Below are positions 52,158-60,638 of a DNA stretch of 64,000 nt, one piece after another. Position numbers and translations under genes: made by a program. The notes beneath the pieces are model-generated. The model did not search any database, was not told the DNA's origin, and saw only the letters and a list, made by a program, of their open reading frames with translations. The DNA lies in the NCBI RefSeq assembly GCF_965233615.1, contig NZ_OZ247495.1. The stretch is one strand, 5' to 3'. Positions within the stretch are counted from its first letter, which is position 1. Each line of letters begins with the position of its first letter. Source of the DNA: Pelagibius sp028280305. GTDB taxonomy: Bacteria > Pseudomonadota > Alphaproteobacteria > Kiloniellales > Kiloniellaceae.

Positions 52158-53216
52158 TTAGAAAGAAACAGCCAAGCCGCTGGTCACTGCAACGATGTCG
52201 TTGCTGCCGCCGGCGCCGAGGTCTTCCTCACCGACATAACCGGTCAGGAACACGCGGACACCAGGGGCAACCTGGTAGCCAACGTTGGCAGAACCGGCCA
52301 GCAGCTCATCACTGGTGTTGTCGTCTTCCGAGATGATGCCGTTGACAGAGAACGACCAAGGACCGGTCGCATAACCGATACCGGCGTCAACCGCCCAAGA
52401 CTCGCCAACGATTTCTGTGGTCGGACCGCCACCATCGGCATCTTGCCAGAAGGCACCGGCTGCGAAGGTGAAGCCCGCGTAGCTGATCGCTGCGCCACCA
52501 CCGATGTTGAATAGGTCATCTTCCGGCTCATCGTCAAAGGTGCCGAAGCCAGCGACGAGACCCAGTTCAACGCCAACGCCGTTGAATTCGCCGTCATAAC
52601 CGAGGCCGAGGCCGATGTGGTCATGAATGCCTTCGGGGTTTGCGTTGTTGAAACCATTCCCATCGCTGCCGTCTTCGGTGTCCGGCGTGTAGCTGATGCC
52701 GGCGCTGAAGCCGTTGAAGTTCGGCGTGGTGTAGGTGATCTTCGTCGAGTCACTCGAGTCAGCCATGTCCACCGAGGTCGGTGCACTGCCGCCAAAGGCA
52801 TCCTCAAGGAAGTTGGAGGTCGGGTTACCGATACCACCGTAATCAACGCCGGAGTTTGAGCCGTTCACCATGAAGGTGTCTTCGGCGCCGTCGTTGTTAC
52901 CGAATTCCAGCTTACCGAAGCTTCCCTGAGCGTAGATGCTGTTTTCGTCGACGTTGTTGTCTTCGCCGGAATCAGCCTCGATCTCAACGCGGAAGCCAAA
53001 GGTGATGCCGTTGTCGGCCATGATCTCACCCTTGACGTGGATTTCCGTGTTCGTCGAGAACGCGAAACCCCGGTCCGAGCTGTCTTCATCTGAATCGCCA
53101 GCCGAGGCCACGAAGACCTGGAACGCATTCAGCGTCAACTCCTGGGCAGCGGCAGGCGAAGCTGCCAGGACAGTCGCCCCGACAATGGCACTGCTTGCCA
53201 TCAATACTTTTTTCAT
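52158..53216 (-). CDS. Outer-membrane porin
   Basis: The 352-residue protein has a Sec signal peptide (MKKVLMASSAIVGATVLAAS, cleavage after AAA/QE at about 24-25) and a mature part of alternating amphipathic beta strands rich in Asp, Gly and aromatic residues. It ends in Phe (SGLAVSF), the usual beta-barrel assembly signal. It resembles the 16-stranded alphaproteobacterial porin family and should form a diffusion pore in the outer membrane. Its DNA is less GC-rich than neighbours because of its Asp/Asn content. A strong terminator follows. Confidence 0.9.
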   Translation of the reverse strand: MKKVLMASSAIVGATVLAASPAAAQELTLNAFQVFVASAGDSDEDSSDRGFAFSTNTEIHVKGEIMADNGITFGFRVEIEADSGEDNNVDENSIYAQGSFGKLEFGNNDGAEDTFMVNGSNSGVDYGGIGNPTSNFLEDAFGGSAPTSVDMADSSDSTKITYTTPNFNGFSAGISYTPDTEDGSDGNGFNNANPEGIHDHIGLGLGYDGEFNGVGVELGLVAGFGTFDDEPEDDLFNIGGGAAISYAGFTFAAGAFWQDADGGGPTTEIVGESWAVDAGIGYATGPWSFSVNGIISEDDNTSDELLAGSANVGYQVAPGVRVFLTGYVGEEDLGAGGSNDIVAVTSGLAVSF

Positions 53217-53611
53217 TCCGAAAAGCTCCAAATACGGTGTCTATTGTGGGTACCCCAAGCCACGGGATGGATTGTTGGTACTAGCCTGGACTGCGGATCG
53301 CAAGGGCGGGCAAGGGTGTTAAGTTGTTTTTGCGACACACTGTGCCTTTGGTGCAACAGTCGGGAATTTCGGCGGTAGACCAAACACTTCGTCAAGGGCG
53401 CTGCGTTCATACGAGAAGCTGGCATTGCGCCATTCGGTTGTTTATGACATCCAAAATATATCGCTATACGATTATTTTGCGACCGTTGTTAACTTTTCCG
53501 ACGAGCTGCCCGATCCCCTCGCTTGCGTCCAGGGCGGGTTTTGCCTAGAGCACTCCAGGCAATGCCGTGCGCGACGCCCGGCCTCCTCTGTTCTCTAAGG
53601 TTAACGCTGCG
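53217..53611. other. Divergent intergenic region between porin and sulfotransferases
   Basis: This 395-bp gene-free stretch carries promoters for two divergent units. Bases about 53445-53500 are unusually AT-rich (ATCCAAAATATATCG and GATTATTTTGCG). I see no operator, RNA or repeat that I can name. Confidence 0.5.
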
Positions 53612-54451
53612 ATGCCCGGAATCCTCTGGCTGGCTTCCTATCCAAAGTCGGGAAACACCTGGATGCGGGTGTTCTTGGCCAATCTGATTCTCGATGAAGC
53701 GACGCCCCTGCCCCTGCAGCGCATCAACGAGGTCTGCTCCAGCGAACCCAACGAGATCTGGTTTGCGCCGCTCACCAAGGACGCACCCGGCACCCTCAGC
53801 AACAAGAGGATCGCCGCCCTGCGGACCCGGGCGCAGGAACGCGCCGCCAGCCTGAACAAGAACATCATGCCCATGAAAACCCACAGTTTTCTCGGCAAGG
53901 ACTACGGTTATCCGACGATTTCAGTGAAGGCCAGTATCGGCGTCATCTACATCGTCCGCGATCCGCGCGATGTCGTGCTTTCGGCCGCCGACCACTATGG
54001 CCTCACGATCGATCAGGCGATCGAGATGATGGGCGACAAGACGACCCGCGGCCGGGCCATGGCGGGCAATACCGTCTACGAGCGCATGAGCAGCTGGTCG
54101 GACCACGTGAAATCCTGGACCAAGTGGCGGCACAGCCCGCTGATGGTGCTGCGCTATGAGGACATGCTGGCGGATCCGCTGCGCCAACTGGGCGGCGTCG
54201 CCCGTAAGCTCGGCATCACTCAGGACGACCAGCGGATCGGGCGGGCCGTGCAGTTCTCATCCTTCAAGACGCTCCAGGCCCAGGAGGCCGAAACCGGCTT
54301 TGTCGAGAAATCCGTGAACAGCCAGCGCTTCTTCCGCTCCGGCAAATCCGGCGGTTGGCGCGATAAACTGAGCCCCTCCCAGGCGGCGGCCATAGAACGC
54401 GACCATGCGGTTCAGATGAAACGTTTCGGCTATCTTCAGGACGAGGCCTGA
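53612..54451 (+). CDS. Sulfotransferase domain protein
   Basis: The 279-residue protein starts ILWLASYPKSGNTWMRVFLA, containing the 5'-phosphosulfate loop YPKSGNTW (about 9-16) that binds PAPS. A 3'-phosphate motif RDPRDVVLSAADHYG follows, with the C-terminal GKSGGWRDKLSP loop of this fold. It transfers sulfate from PAPS to an unknown acceptor in the cytoplasm. ATG 53612 gives the conserved start. The next gene, 2 bp away, is a close paralogue. Confidence 0.9.
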   Translation: MPGILWLASYPKSGNTWMRVFLANLILDEATPLPLQRINEVCSSEPNEIWFAPLTKDAPGTLSNKRIAALRTRAQERAASLNKNIMPMKTHSFLGKDYGYPTISVKASIGVIYIVRDPRDVVLSAADHYGLTIDQAIEMMGDKTTRGRAMAGNTVYERMSSWSDHVKSWTKWRHSPLMVLRYEDMLADPLRQLGGVARKLGITQDDQRIGRAVQFSSFKTLQAQEAETGFVEKSVNSQRFFRSGKSGGWRDKLSPSQAAAIERDHAVQMKRFGYLQDEA

Positions 54452-54453
54452 CC

Positions 54454-55281
54454 ATGCCCGGCATTCTCTGGCTGGCCTCCTATCCCAAGTCGGGAAACAC
54501 CTGGATGCGGGCTTTCCTGGCAAACCTCATTCTCGATGCGACAGAGCCGCTGCCCCTGCAGCGGATCGGCCAAATCTGTCCCAGCGAGCCGGCGGAAACC
54601 TGGTTCCAGCCCTTGTCAAAGCGCCCGCTTAGCGAGCTGAAACCCAGGGAGATTGCCGCCCTGCGGCCCAAGGCCCAGGAACGCGCCGTCAGCCTCAACA
54701 AAAACGTCATCCCGATGAAGACCCACAGCTACTTCGGCGAAGACTATGGGCAGCCGATCTTCTCCATGCAGGCGACCCTCGGGGCGATCTACATCATTCG
54801 CGACCCCCGCGACGTTGTCCTTTCCGCCGCCGACCATTTCGGCAAGTCCCTGGATGAGATGATCGCAAAGATGGCCGATCCCGCCAGCCTCGCTGTGGCC
54901 ATGCCCGGCACAATCGTCCACGAACTGATCTCCAGCTGGTCCAACCACATCGAGTCCTGGACCAAATGGAACCACCCCGGCATTTACACGGTGCGCTACG
55001 AAGACCTGCTGGCCGATCCCTTGGATCAGTTCGGCCGCATCGCCCGGCGCTTCGGCATTGCCAAAGACACCGCGCGGATAGAAAGGGCGATCGACCATGC
55101 CGACTTCAAGCGGCTGAAAAAAATGGAGACCGAAGAGGGATTCACCGAACGCTCGCTGCACAGCCAGCGCTTCTTCCGCTCCGGAAAGTCCGGCGGTTGG
55201 CGCGAAAAGCTGACGGCCGAGCAGGTAAGTCGGCTGGAACAGGATCATGGCGCCCAGATGAAGCGCTTCGACTATCTTTAG
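54454..55281 (+). CDS. Sulfotransferase domain protein, paralogue of the preceding gene
   Basis: The 275-residue protein shares the first 19 residues with its upstream neighbour and has the same PAPS motifs YPKSGNTW, RDPRDVVLSAADHFG and SGKSGGWREKLTAEQ. More than half of the residues match over the full length by eye. The difference is greatest at about 50-75 and 130-170, possibly the acceptor region. Tandem duplication followed by specialisation is the simplest reading. Confidence 0.9.
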   Translation: MPGILWLASYPKSGNTWMRAFLANLILDATEPLPLQRIGQICPSEPAETWFQPLSKRPLSELKPREIAALRPKAQERAVSLNKNVIPMKTHSYFGEDYGQPIFSMQATLGAIYIIRDPRDVVLSAADHFGKSLDEMIAKMADPASLAVAMPGTIVHELISSWSNHIESWTKWNHPGIYTVRYEDLLADPLDQFGRIARRFGIAKDTARIERAIDHADFKRLKKMETEEGFTERSLHSQRFFRSGKSGGWREKLTAEQVSRLEQDHGAQMKRFDYL

Positions 55282-55300
55282 AGCATCGGTAGGAAGATCC

Positions 55301-55990
55301 ATGGTGGATATCGCGGAGAATTTGGCTGAGGTGCGTGGACGCATGGCAGCCGCCGCAACGGCGGCGGCGCGTTCGCCCGAAGACGTTGCCCTCGTGGCGG
55401 TCAGCAAGGTGCAGCCTGCCGAAGCCGTGGAACAGGCCCTGGCGGCCGGCCAGCGGGTGTTCGGTGAGAACCGCGTGCAGGAGGCAAAAGCAAAGTTTCC
55501 AGCCCTGCGGGCGGTTCATCCGGACCTGCGTCTTCATCTGATCGGGCCGCTGCAGACCAATAAGGTGAAAGAGGCGCTTGCCCTCTTCGATGTCATCGAA
55601 ACCCTGGACCGCCCCAAGCTGGCCCGCGCGCTTGCCAAGGAAGCGGAAAAGAGCGGCCACTGGCCGGACTGCTTCATTCAGGTGAACACCGGCGAGGAGC
55701 CGCAGAAAGCCGGGATCATGCCGCGGGACGCCGATGCCTTCATCGCCGACTGCCGGGATCAGGGCCTCACCATCAAAGGATTGATGTGCATCCCGCCGGT
55801 GGACGAGGCGGCGGCGCTGCATTTCGCCTTCCTGCGCGAAATCGCGCGGCGCAACAGCACGTCGGACGCCCCTTTAGCGCTTTCCATGGGCATGAGCGGT
55901 GATTACGAGACCGCCATCCGCTTTGGCGCCGATCTGGTCCGTGTGGGCACCGGGGTTTTCGGCCCGCGCCCGGTCAAGCCGGCCGCCTGA
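55301..55990 (+). CDS. yggS: YggS family pyridoxal phosphate-dependent protein
   Basis: The 229-residue PLP-binding protein has Lys36 in VALVAVSKVQP as the Schiff-base lysine, GENRVQEAKAKFP, the FQxN-like HLIGPLQTNKVKEAL, and SMGMSGDYETAIRFGADLVR. Homologues (YggS/PROSC) have no known enzyme activity but maintain PLP balance. The ATG has an AGGAAG site. It follows the second sulfotransferase by 19 bp and may be co-transcribed, although no functional link is evident. Confidence 0.94.
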   Translation: MVDIAENLAEVRGRMAAAATAAARSPEDVALVAVSKVQPAEAVEQALAAGQRVFGENRVQEAKAKFPALRAVHPDLRLHLIGPLQTNKVKEALALFDVIETLDRPKLARALAKEAEKSGHWPDCFIQVNTGEEPQKAGIMPRDADAFIADCRDQGLTIKGLMCIPPVDEAAALHFAFLREIARRNSTSDAPLALSMGMSGDYETAIRFGADLVRVGTGVFGPRPVKPAA

Positions 55991-55996
55991 GCCTTT

Positions 55997-56620
55997 TCAG
56001 TCGCAGACCCTGAACAGGCAGTCGTCGTCGACGACCGGATTGCGCCGCGGCAACACCTGCCGTCCGACCAATCCGACGAAGTTCGAGAAGTCCGCCGAGG
56101 CGATGTCGGCGTTCACGCCGGGCGAGCCCTCGGCAATGGCCACGAAGCGCGTGCCGCGGCAGAGCGCCGCCACCGCGCGTCCGCTGCTGCCGTCGCCGCC
56201 GACGTCGCTTGCCTGCAGGCCTTCGCCGCAGAGATCGGCACGGGCAAAGGCCACCGGGGCGCCGTAGGCAAAGCGCAATTTGTACGGTGGGTTGGGCGCA
56301 TCCACAGGATTGCCGCTGTAGCTCAGTTGGGCCCAGCGGGGGCCGTTGTCCCTGAGACCGTTCACTGTTGCTTCGGTGACGGCCTGCTGCGTCTGTCCGG
56401 CGCCCGGCAGACCAAATGTCTCCACCAGCAGGGGTTGGCGCAGGGCCGAAAGGCTCGTGGGCGAATAGCCGGCCGTGAAGTTCTTGTTGTAAACCACGCC
56501 TTTGCTGTCGGCGGCGCAGCCGGAAAGGCCGGCCAGCGCGACAAAGGCGGCGGCGGCCAGCAGCAGTCCTGTCTGACGAGGGCGGTTCGTGAGAGGGGAT
56601 ACGCGGGGGCTTGTAGGCAT
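55997..56620 (-). CDS. Predicted lipoprotein of unknown function
   Basis: The 207-residue protein has an N-terminal signal of lipoprotein type ending GLSGC (Cys35). The rest includes LRFAYGAPVAFARADLCGEG and TRFVAIAEGSPGVNADIASA. I see no named domain; several Cys (DLC, LCRG, DDCLFRVCD) might form disulfides. It is convergent with yggS, only 6 bp apart. Confidence 0.75.
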   Translation of the reverse strand: MPTSPRVSPLTNRPRQTGLLLAAAAFVALAGLSGCAADSKGVVYNKNFTAGYSPTSLSALRQPLLVETFGLPGAGQTQQAVTEATVNGLRDNGPRWAQLSYSGNPVDAPNPPYKLRFAYGAPVAFARADLCGEGLQASDVGGDGSSGRAVAALCRGTRFVAIAEGSPGVNADIASADFSNFVGLVGRQVLPRRNPVVDDDCLFRVCD

Positions 56621-56723
56621 CGGGGGCTCCTGACACTCGAAGGCTTTCCCATAGCTTTACGTAGTCTCTCGCCTCGGCGTTTCCAATCTTGTGCTCAAGC
56701 GCCTTCACAAGCGCTTGAGCAGG

Positions 56724-57248
56724 CTAAAGCCCGCTCGGCGCCGCGGCCAGCACCCGCACGGCATCGCCGGGTTTGGCCTCCGCCAGCAGGGTTATCAGGT
56801 TCGCGCGCTCCAGGGCGACACAGCCCTCGGTACCGCTGAAGCCGTCGCGGGCCAGATGCAGGAAAATCGCGCTGCCGAGCCCCGGGATCACCGGATCGTC
56901 GTTGTGCCCCAGCACCACGATCAGGTCGTAGATCCCATCGTCGCGCCAGAGTTCCTCGTGGCTCGCCGCATAGGGCAGCTCGACCTGCTGGTTGTAGGCC
57001 GGATCTTCGGGGGCGTCGCACCAGCCGTCATTTCTGGCAATCGCCTGGCTGGGCAGGCCCGTGGGCGGGCGGTCGAGCCGGTCGCCGCGAAAGAGCAGGC
57101 GGCGCAGCGCCCAGGTGCCGATCGGCGTGGCGCCGTCGCCCTCGCGCTTATCGGCGGCCAGACCGCTGCGGCCAACGGCGCAGCGCCAGCGCCGCTCCCC
57201 CCAAAGCGCCGAAAAGCCGTTCTTGTCCGGAAAAACGATCAGGTCCAT
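56724..57248 (-). CDS. L,D-transpeptidase YkuD-type protein, without signal peptide
   Basis: The 174-residue protein has the YkuD catalytic motif with His131 and Cys143 in HLARDGFSGTEGCVALERAN, preceded by YDLIVVLGHNDDPV. The N-terminus (MDLIVFPDKNGFSALWGERR) is not a signal peptide. The family normally acts in the periplasm to make 3-3 peptidoglycan crosslinks or anchor lipoproteins. A cytoplasmic location or another export route is implied. It lies 103 bp before the lipoprotein gene. Confidence 0.88.
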   Translation of the reverse strand: MDLIVFPDKNGFSALWGERRWRCAVGRSGLAADKREGDGATPIGTWALRRLLFRGDRLDRPPTGLPSQAIARNDGWCDAPEDPAYNQQVELPYAASHEELWRDDGIYDLIVVLGHNDDPVIPGLGSAIFLHLARDGFSGTEGCVALERANLITLLAEAKPGDAVRVLAAAPSGL

Positions 57249-57308
57249 GGCTGCAGTCTATCGCGGCCCCTTATGACCTCACCAGTAACGAACTCACCCG
57301 GCGGAGTT

Positions 57309-58346
57309 TCAGAGACGCTCAGGCTGATGCGGGTTTGACGGTGGCGGGTTGGCCAGGCCCCGTTGCCGGGTCATGGCCTGATACTTGTCCAGCGCCATCA
57401 ACATCTGATTGGCCAAAGCAGCATCCGGGGCGGCATCCGGGACAGCCGGATCGGGGGTCGTCGTCGTATCGGCCCCTGAATCGACTTGGGTGTTCAGAAC
57501 CCGGCCAGTTGCCTTGTCATTCTCGGAAGTCTGGCGCGGCGGCTGGGTTTCGCGGGACGGTCCGGTGGCGGCGGGCGCCGCCGTCGATGGCGGGGGAGCC
57601 GCCGCCGCGCCGCCGCGCAGGTCGTTGAACAGGGCGCTCAAGGCATCCTGTCCCGTCAGAACGCCGTCGTTGCCGCTCCCTTGCTTGCGGTCACTTTCCT
57701 GAAGAGAGCCGGCCTGACGAGAACTGCTGGGGGGTGCCGGAACCCCCGTGGATAGAGGAACCCCCGTGGATAGAACCCTGGGCGGCGCTGTGATCGGCAG
57801 CAACCCGGCGGGGATCACCGTGTTTGTCGCGGCTGCGGCGGGGGCCGGGCCCGTCGGGTCCGTGGTTGTCCGGCTGGCCGCCGTTACCAAGGGGGCTGCG
57901 GAAAAGTCCTCCCCGGCTAGATCGGTATTCGGCGTGGCGCGTTGCGGTTCCTCATCGGCCCCGTCGCCACCGAAGAAGGCCAGAACGCTGGTGCCGACGT
58001 CCTCACCGGCAATCTCGTCGAAGAAGGTGTTGGCGACGGCGGAAACGAAACCCGTGGGACCGCCAAACAGCGTGCCCCCGAAGATGCGCGCCGGGGCCGA
58101 GATCTCGTCACCGGTCAGCTCGCGGTAGAGGGTCGAGACAATGGGGATGTGCTGCAGCGGATTGATGATGTCCAGGAAGTCGTCGAAGCCGAACTCGCCG
58201 TCGGTCTCGTCTTGAGCGGCCACTGTACTAGGGGACGTCTTCGCATCGGGGCGCGGCGTATCGGGCGCAGCCGCACGCTGACCGAAACGGCCGGCATCGG
58301 CCGCCTGCTGGTTCACATAGCCCCGGGAAAACTGAATGTCGCCCAT
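57309..58346 (-). CDS. Conserved hypothetical protein with low-complexity tail
   Basis: This 345-residue protein begins MGDIQFSRGYVNQQAADAGR. A conserved-looking core (about 50-130) contains DFLDIINPLQHIPIVSTLYR, ISAPARIFGGTLFGGPTGF and VANTFFDEIAGEDVGTSVLA. The remaining 200 residues are Pro/Ala/Thr/Ser-rich with the repeat STGVPL-STGVP. It has no signal peptide. I do not recognise a family. The core resembles small hydrophobic turn-rich segments seen near surface or flagellar proteins in alphaproteobacteria, but that is speculation. Confidence 0.7.
   Translation of the reverse strand: MGDIQFSRGYVNQQAADAGRFGQRAAAPDTPRPDAKTSPSTVAAQDETDGEFGFDDFLDIINPLQHIPIVSTLYRELTGDEISAPARIFGGTLFGGPTGFVSAVANTFFDEIAGEDVGTSVLAFFGGDGADEEPQRATPNTDLAGEDFSAAPLVTAASRTTTDPTGPAPAAAATNTVIPAGLLPITAPPRVLSTGVPLSTGVPAPPSSSRQAGSLQESDRKQGSGNDGVLTGQDALSALFNDLRGGAAAAPPPSTAAPAATGPSRETQPPRQTSENDKATGRVLNTQVDSGADTTTTPDPAVPDAAPDAALANQMLMALDKYQAMTRQRGLANPPPSNPHQPERL
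57741..57776 (-). repeat. 18-bp tandem duplication in the hypothetical gene
   Basis: AACCCCCGTGGATAGAGG is followed by AACCCCCGTGGATAGAAC, encoding the repeat STGVPL then STGVP in the low-complexity part of the protein. Confidence 0.9.
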
Positions 58347-58504
58347 GAATCCTCCTTCCGCAGAGGCTCAGCAAGATGCGGGCCAAACGGAAAATTCATG
58401 AGAATCAAATGGTTATACAAGTCAGCCTGCTCCGCCTGTCTTCCGCCCGGCAATATGTGACCGGCGAAAAAGCGCTGATTTGGGGGGATTTGCCGGGATA
58501 GGCT

Positions 58505-58645
58505 CTAGATCGGATCATGTTTTGACGGAACCACTTCGTGGTTGCGCCAAAACATGTGAATCCGATCGTCATCAAGTGTTTAGAGCAGATTCACCCGGTC
58601 AGATGGATCGCTAAGGCGATTCGATCAAACCTGGATCTGCTCTAG
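58505..58645 (+). repeat. CTAG-bounded double-hairpin element, copy B
   Basis: It runs from CTAGATCGGATCATGTTTTG to GGATCTGCTCTAG with few differences from copy A at 12853-12993. Its right-hand CTAG is where the insertion sequence begins. It lies between the hypothetical gene and the IS. Confidence 0.88.
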
Positions 58646-58654
58646 GGTCGAGAC

Positions 58655-59083
58655 TCAATTGAGCCACCAAGTGATAGATGCGGCCAGACAGATGGCGGCG
58701 AGGAAGATATCGGCGCGCTTGTCGTAGCGGGTTGCTATCCTTCTGAAATCCTTGAGCCGACAGAACATCCGCTCCACGCGGTTGCGGTCTCGGTAGGCGA
58801 CTTTGTCGTACGATTGAGGATGCTTGCGGGTTGGGTTTGGAGGGATGACCGGCTGGCAGCCTCGTTCGATCAACCAGTCCCGCAGCTTTGCGGCGTCATA
58901 GGCGCGATCGGCCAGGAGCCGTTTAGGGGTTGGTATGCGCTCGAGAAGCATGGCCGCGCCGACCAGATCATGGGTCTGTCCGGGCGTGATCGAGAGGGCA
59001 ATAGGGCGCCCCAGTGCATCGGTTATGGCATGAATTTTAGTCGTCCGTCCGCCGCGCGATCGACCGATTGCGTGCTCGAAGTC
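58655..59083 (-). CDS. IS5-family transposase, frame B (C-terminal part)
   Basis: This frame is open from the frameshift window at 59083 to TGA at 58655 (142 codons). It carries the second catalytic Asp (LLADRAYDAAKLRDWLIERG) and Glu (NRVERMFCRLKDFRR). It has no suitable start of its own in the conserved region and is most likely made by -1 frameshifting from frame A. The expected fusion is about 252 residues, normal for IS427-type transposases. Confidence 0.85.
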   Translation of the reverse strand, partial: DFEHAIGRSRGGRTTKIHAITDALGRPIALSITPGQTHDLVGAAMLLERIPTPKRLLADRAYDAAKLRDWLIERGCQPVIPPNPTRKHPQSYDKVAYRDRNRVERMFCRLKDFRRIATRYDKRADIFLAAICLAASITWWLN

Positions 59084-59412
59084 CCCCCTTTTGCCCCCGC
59101 CGCCGAGCGGTGCGCCTTGATGTGGGTGGAATCGACCGCTGTGGTCGATACGACAACACTTTTACCCGTCAGGGCGTAGAAAATATCCTCCCAAACCCCT
59201 TGCTTGCTCCAGCGATTGAAGCGGTTGTAGATCGTCGTGTAGGGGCCGTATTCCGACGGACAGTCGCGCCAGCGCGCTCCGACCTTGAGCATATGGACGA
59301 TACCGGAAATCACCCGACGGTCATCCACCCGATGAGCCCCGCGCCGACCGCGCGGCAGATAAGGCTCGATCCGAGCCCATTCCTCGTCCGAAAGCCAGTA
59401 AAGCCGTGCCAT
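59023..59412 (-). CDS. IS5-family transposase, frame A (N-terminal part)
   Basis: The 129-codon frame starts ATG at MARLYWLSDEEWARIEPYLP and includes the N-terminal DNA-binding domain GRRGAHRVDDRRVISGIVHM and the first catalytic Asp in TTAVDSTHIKAHRSA. A run of AAAAGGGGGG (59083-59092, minus strand) after GCA lets the ribosome slip back one base into frame B. Without slippage the product ends at 59023. Confidence 0.87.
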   Translation of the reverse strand: MARLYWLSDEEWARIEPYLPRGRRGAHRVDDRRVISGIVHMLKVGARWRDCPSEYGPYTTIYNRFNRWSKQGVWEDIFYALTGKSVVVSTTAVDSTHIKAHRSAAGAKGGTSSTQSVDRAADGRLKFMP

Positions 59413-59492
59413 CCAATCCTCCCTGCCTTGGGAAACCTGGATCAAAGAATCACAACTGCAGACGTAGGGGAATCCCTAATTGAGTACCGACC

Positions 59493-60638
59493 CTAGAACA
59501 GATGCCCGAAGCGGTCCGCCTTGGTGGCAAGGTAAAAGGCGTTGTGGCCGTTGGAGGGAAAACTGTGCTCGACCCGCTCTTCCACCGCGATGCCGAAGCG
59601 GCTCAGGGCGGCCACTTTCTGGGGGTTGTTGGTCATCAGCCGGACCCGGCGAAAGCCCAGGTGATGCAGCATCTGGGCTGCCGGCAGGTAGACCCGCTCA
59701 TCGGCGTCGAAACCGAGCTGCTCGTTGGCATCCAGCGTATCGGACCCAAGGTCCTGCAGGGTATAGGCCCGCAGCTTGTTGACCAGGCCGATGCCGCGGC
59801 CTTCCTGGGTCAGGTAAAGCAGAATGCCGGCGCCGGCATCGGACATCGCCTTGATGGCGCCGCGCAGCTGCTCGCCGCAATCGCAGCGCAGCGACGACAG
59901 CAGGTCGCCGGTGAAGCATTCGGAATGCATACGCAGCAGCAGAGGTTCACTCGGATCGGGTTCGCCGACGATGATGGCCAGATGCTCGGTGCCGCCGTCG
60001 TCCGGGCGGAAGGCGACGATACGGGCCTGCTCGGCCTCCGCCAAAGGCACGGCGGCATTGGCCACCGCGGTCAGGGAGCGCGCGGCGGCGAAACGGTACT
60101 CGGACACGTTGGCTGCGGTCACCGCCATCAGGTCGCGGGCGTCGGCCCAGGCCAGCGGACTCTGCACCGGGCTGCCCGGCAGGGGCGCAAGAAGGGCCGC
60201 TGGAAGCAGCCGCGCCAGCTTGGTCAGCTCGACCGCCGCGACATCCAGCCCGGCGGGCGCGGCGACGACCCGCCGCGCTCTCGTGTTCCGGGCCTCCGGC
60301 GCCGTCGGATCGGCAAGGGCCCGGATCCGCTCGGCCTCCCGGTCATCCAGGGCCAGGCCAAGCACGCCGCCGCTGGCGATCAGCGCGTCGGCCTCGGCCA
60401 TGCCGAGCGCCTGGGCGCGCCGCGCGGTGAGCAGCAGCATGGCTTCGGTACCGGTCAGGCCGGCCAGGGCGGCGAGACCTTCCGGATTGGCCAGTTCCGC
60501 CGCCTGGACCAGCGCGCCCTTGCCGGACCAATCGTGCAGCACGATGGTGGCGCCCCGCCGCAGCTCGGCCAGAGCGCGCTCCACCGCCTGCAGAACGGCA
60601 GGATCGGCGGATTTCGGATACTTGGCGGTTTCTTGCAT
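59493..60638 (-). CDS. ribA: GTP cyclohydrolase II with degenerate N-terminal domain
   Basis: The 381-residue protein has a C-terminal GTP cyclohydrolase II domain (about 205-381) with zinc ligands Cys241, Cys252 and Cys254 (HSECFTGDLLSSLRCDCGEQ) and catalytic EGRGIGLVNKLRAY. The N-terminal 200 residues look like a degraded DHBP-synthase (RibB-like) fold, common in alphaproteobacterial RibA. It opens the GTP imidazole ring, the first step of riboflavin synthesis. The stop TAG spans the IS junction: TA is the target duplication and G comes from the IS. I see no FMN riboswitch upstream. Confidence 0.93.
   Translation of the reverse strand: MQETAKYPKSADPAVLQAVERALAELRRGATIVLHDWSGKGALVQAAELANPEGLAALAGLTGTEAMLLLTARRAQALGMAEADALIASGGVLGLALDDREAERIRALADPTAPEARNTRARRVVAAPAGLDVAAVELTKLARLLPAALLAPLPGSPVQSPLAWADARDLMAVTAANVSEYRFAAARSLTAVANAAVPLAEAEQARIVAFRPDDGGTEHLAIIVGEPDPSEPLLLRMHSECFTGDLLSSLRCDCGEQLRGAIKAMSDAGAGILLYLTQEGRGIGLVNKLRAYTLQDLGSDTLDANEQLGFDADERVYLPAAQMLHHLGFRRVRLMTNNPQKVAALSRFGIAVEERVEHSFPSNGHNAFYLATKADRFGHLF

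Larger units (their letters stand above)
58645..59493 (-). mobile_element. IS5 family (IS427-type) insertion sequence
   Basis: The 849-bp element is bounded by inverted repeats, left GGGTCGAGACTCAATT and right AATTGAGTACCGACCC, and flanked by a TA duplication (58643-58644 and 59494-59495), as expected for the group. It encodes one transposase split into two overlapping frames. The DDE triad is complete: VDSTHIKAH, LLADRAYDA and NRVERMFCRLKDF. It sits against the ribA stop codon on the right and copy B of the CTAG element on the left. It appears intact and recent. Confidence 0.93.
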
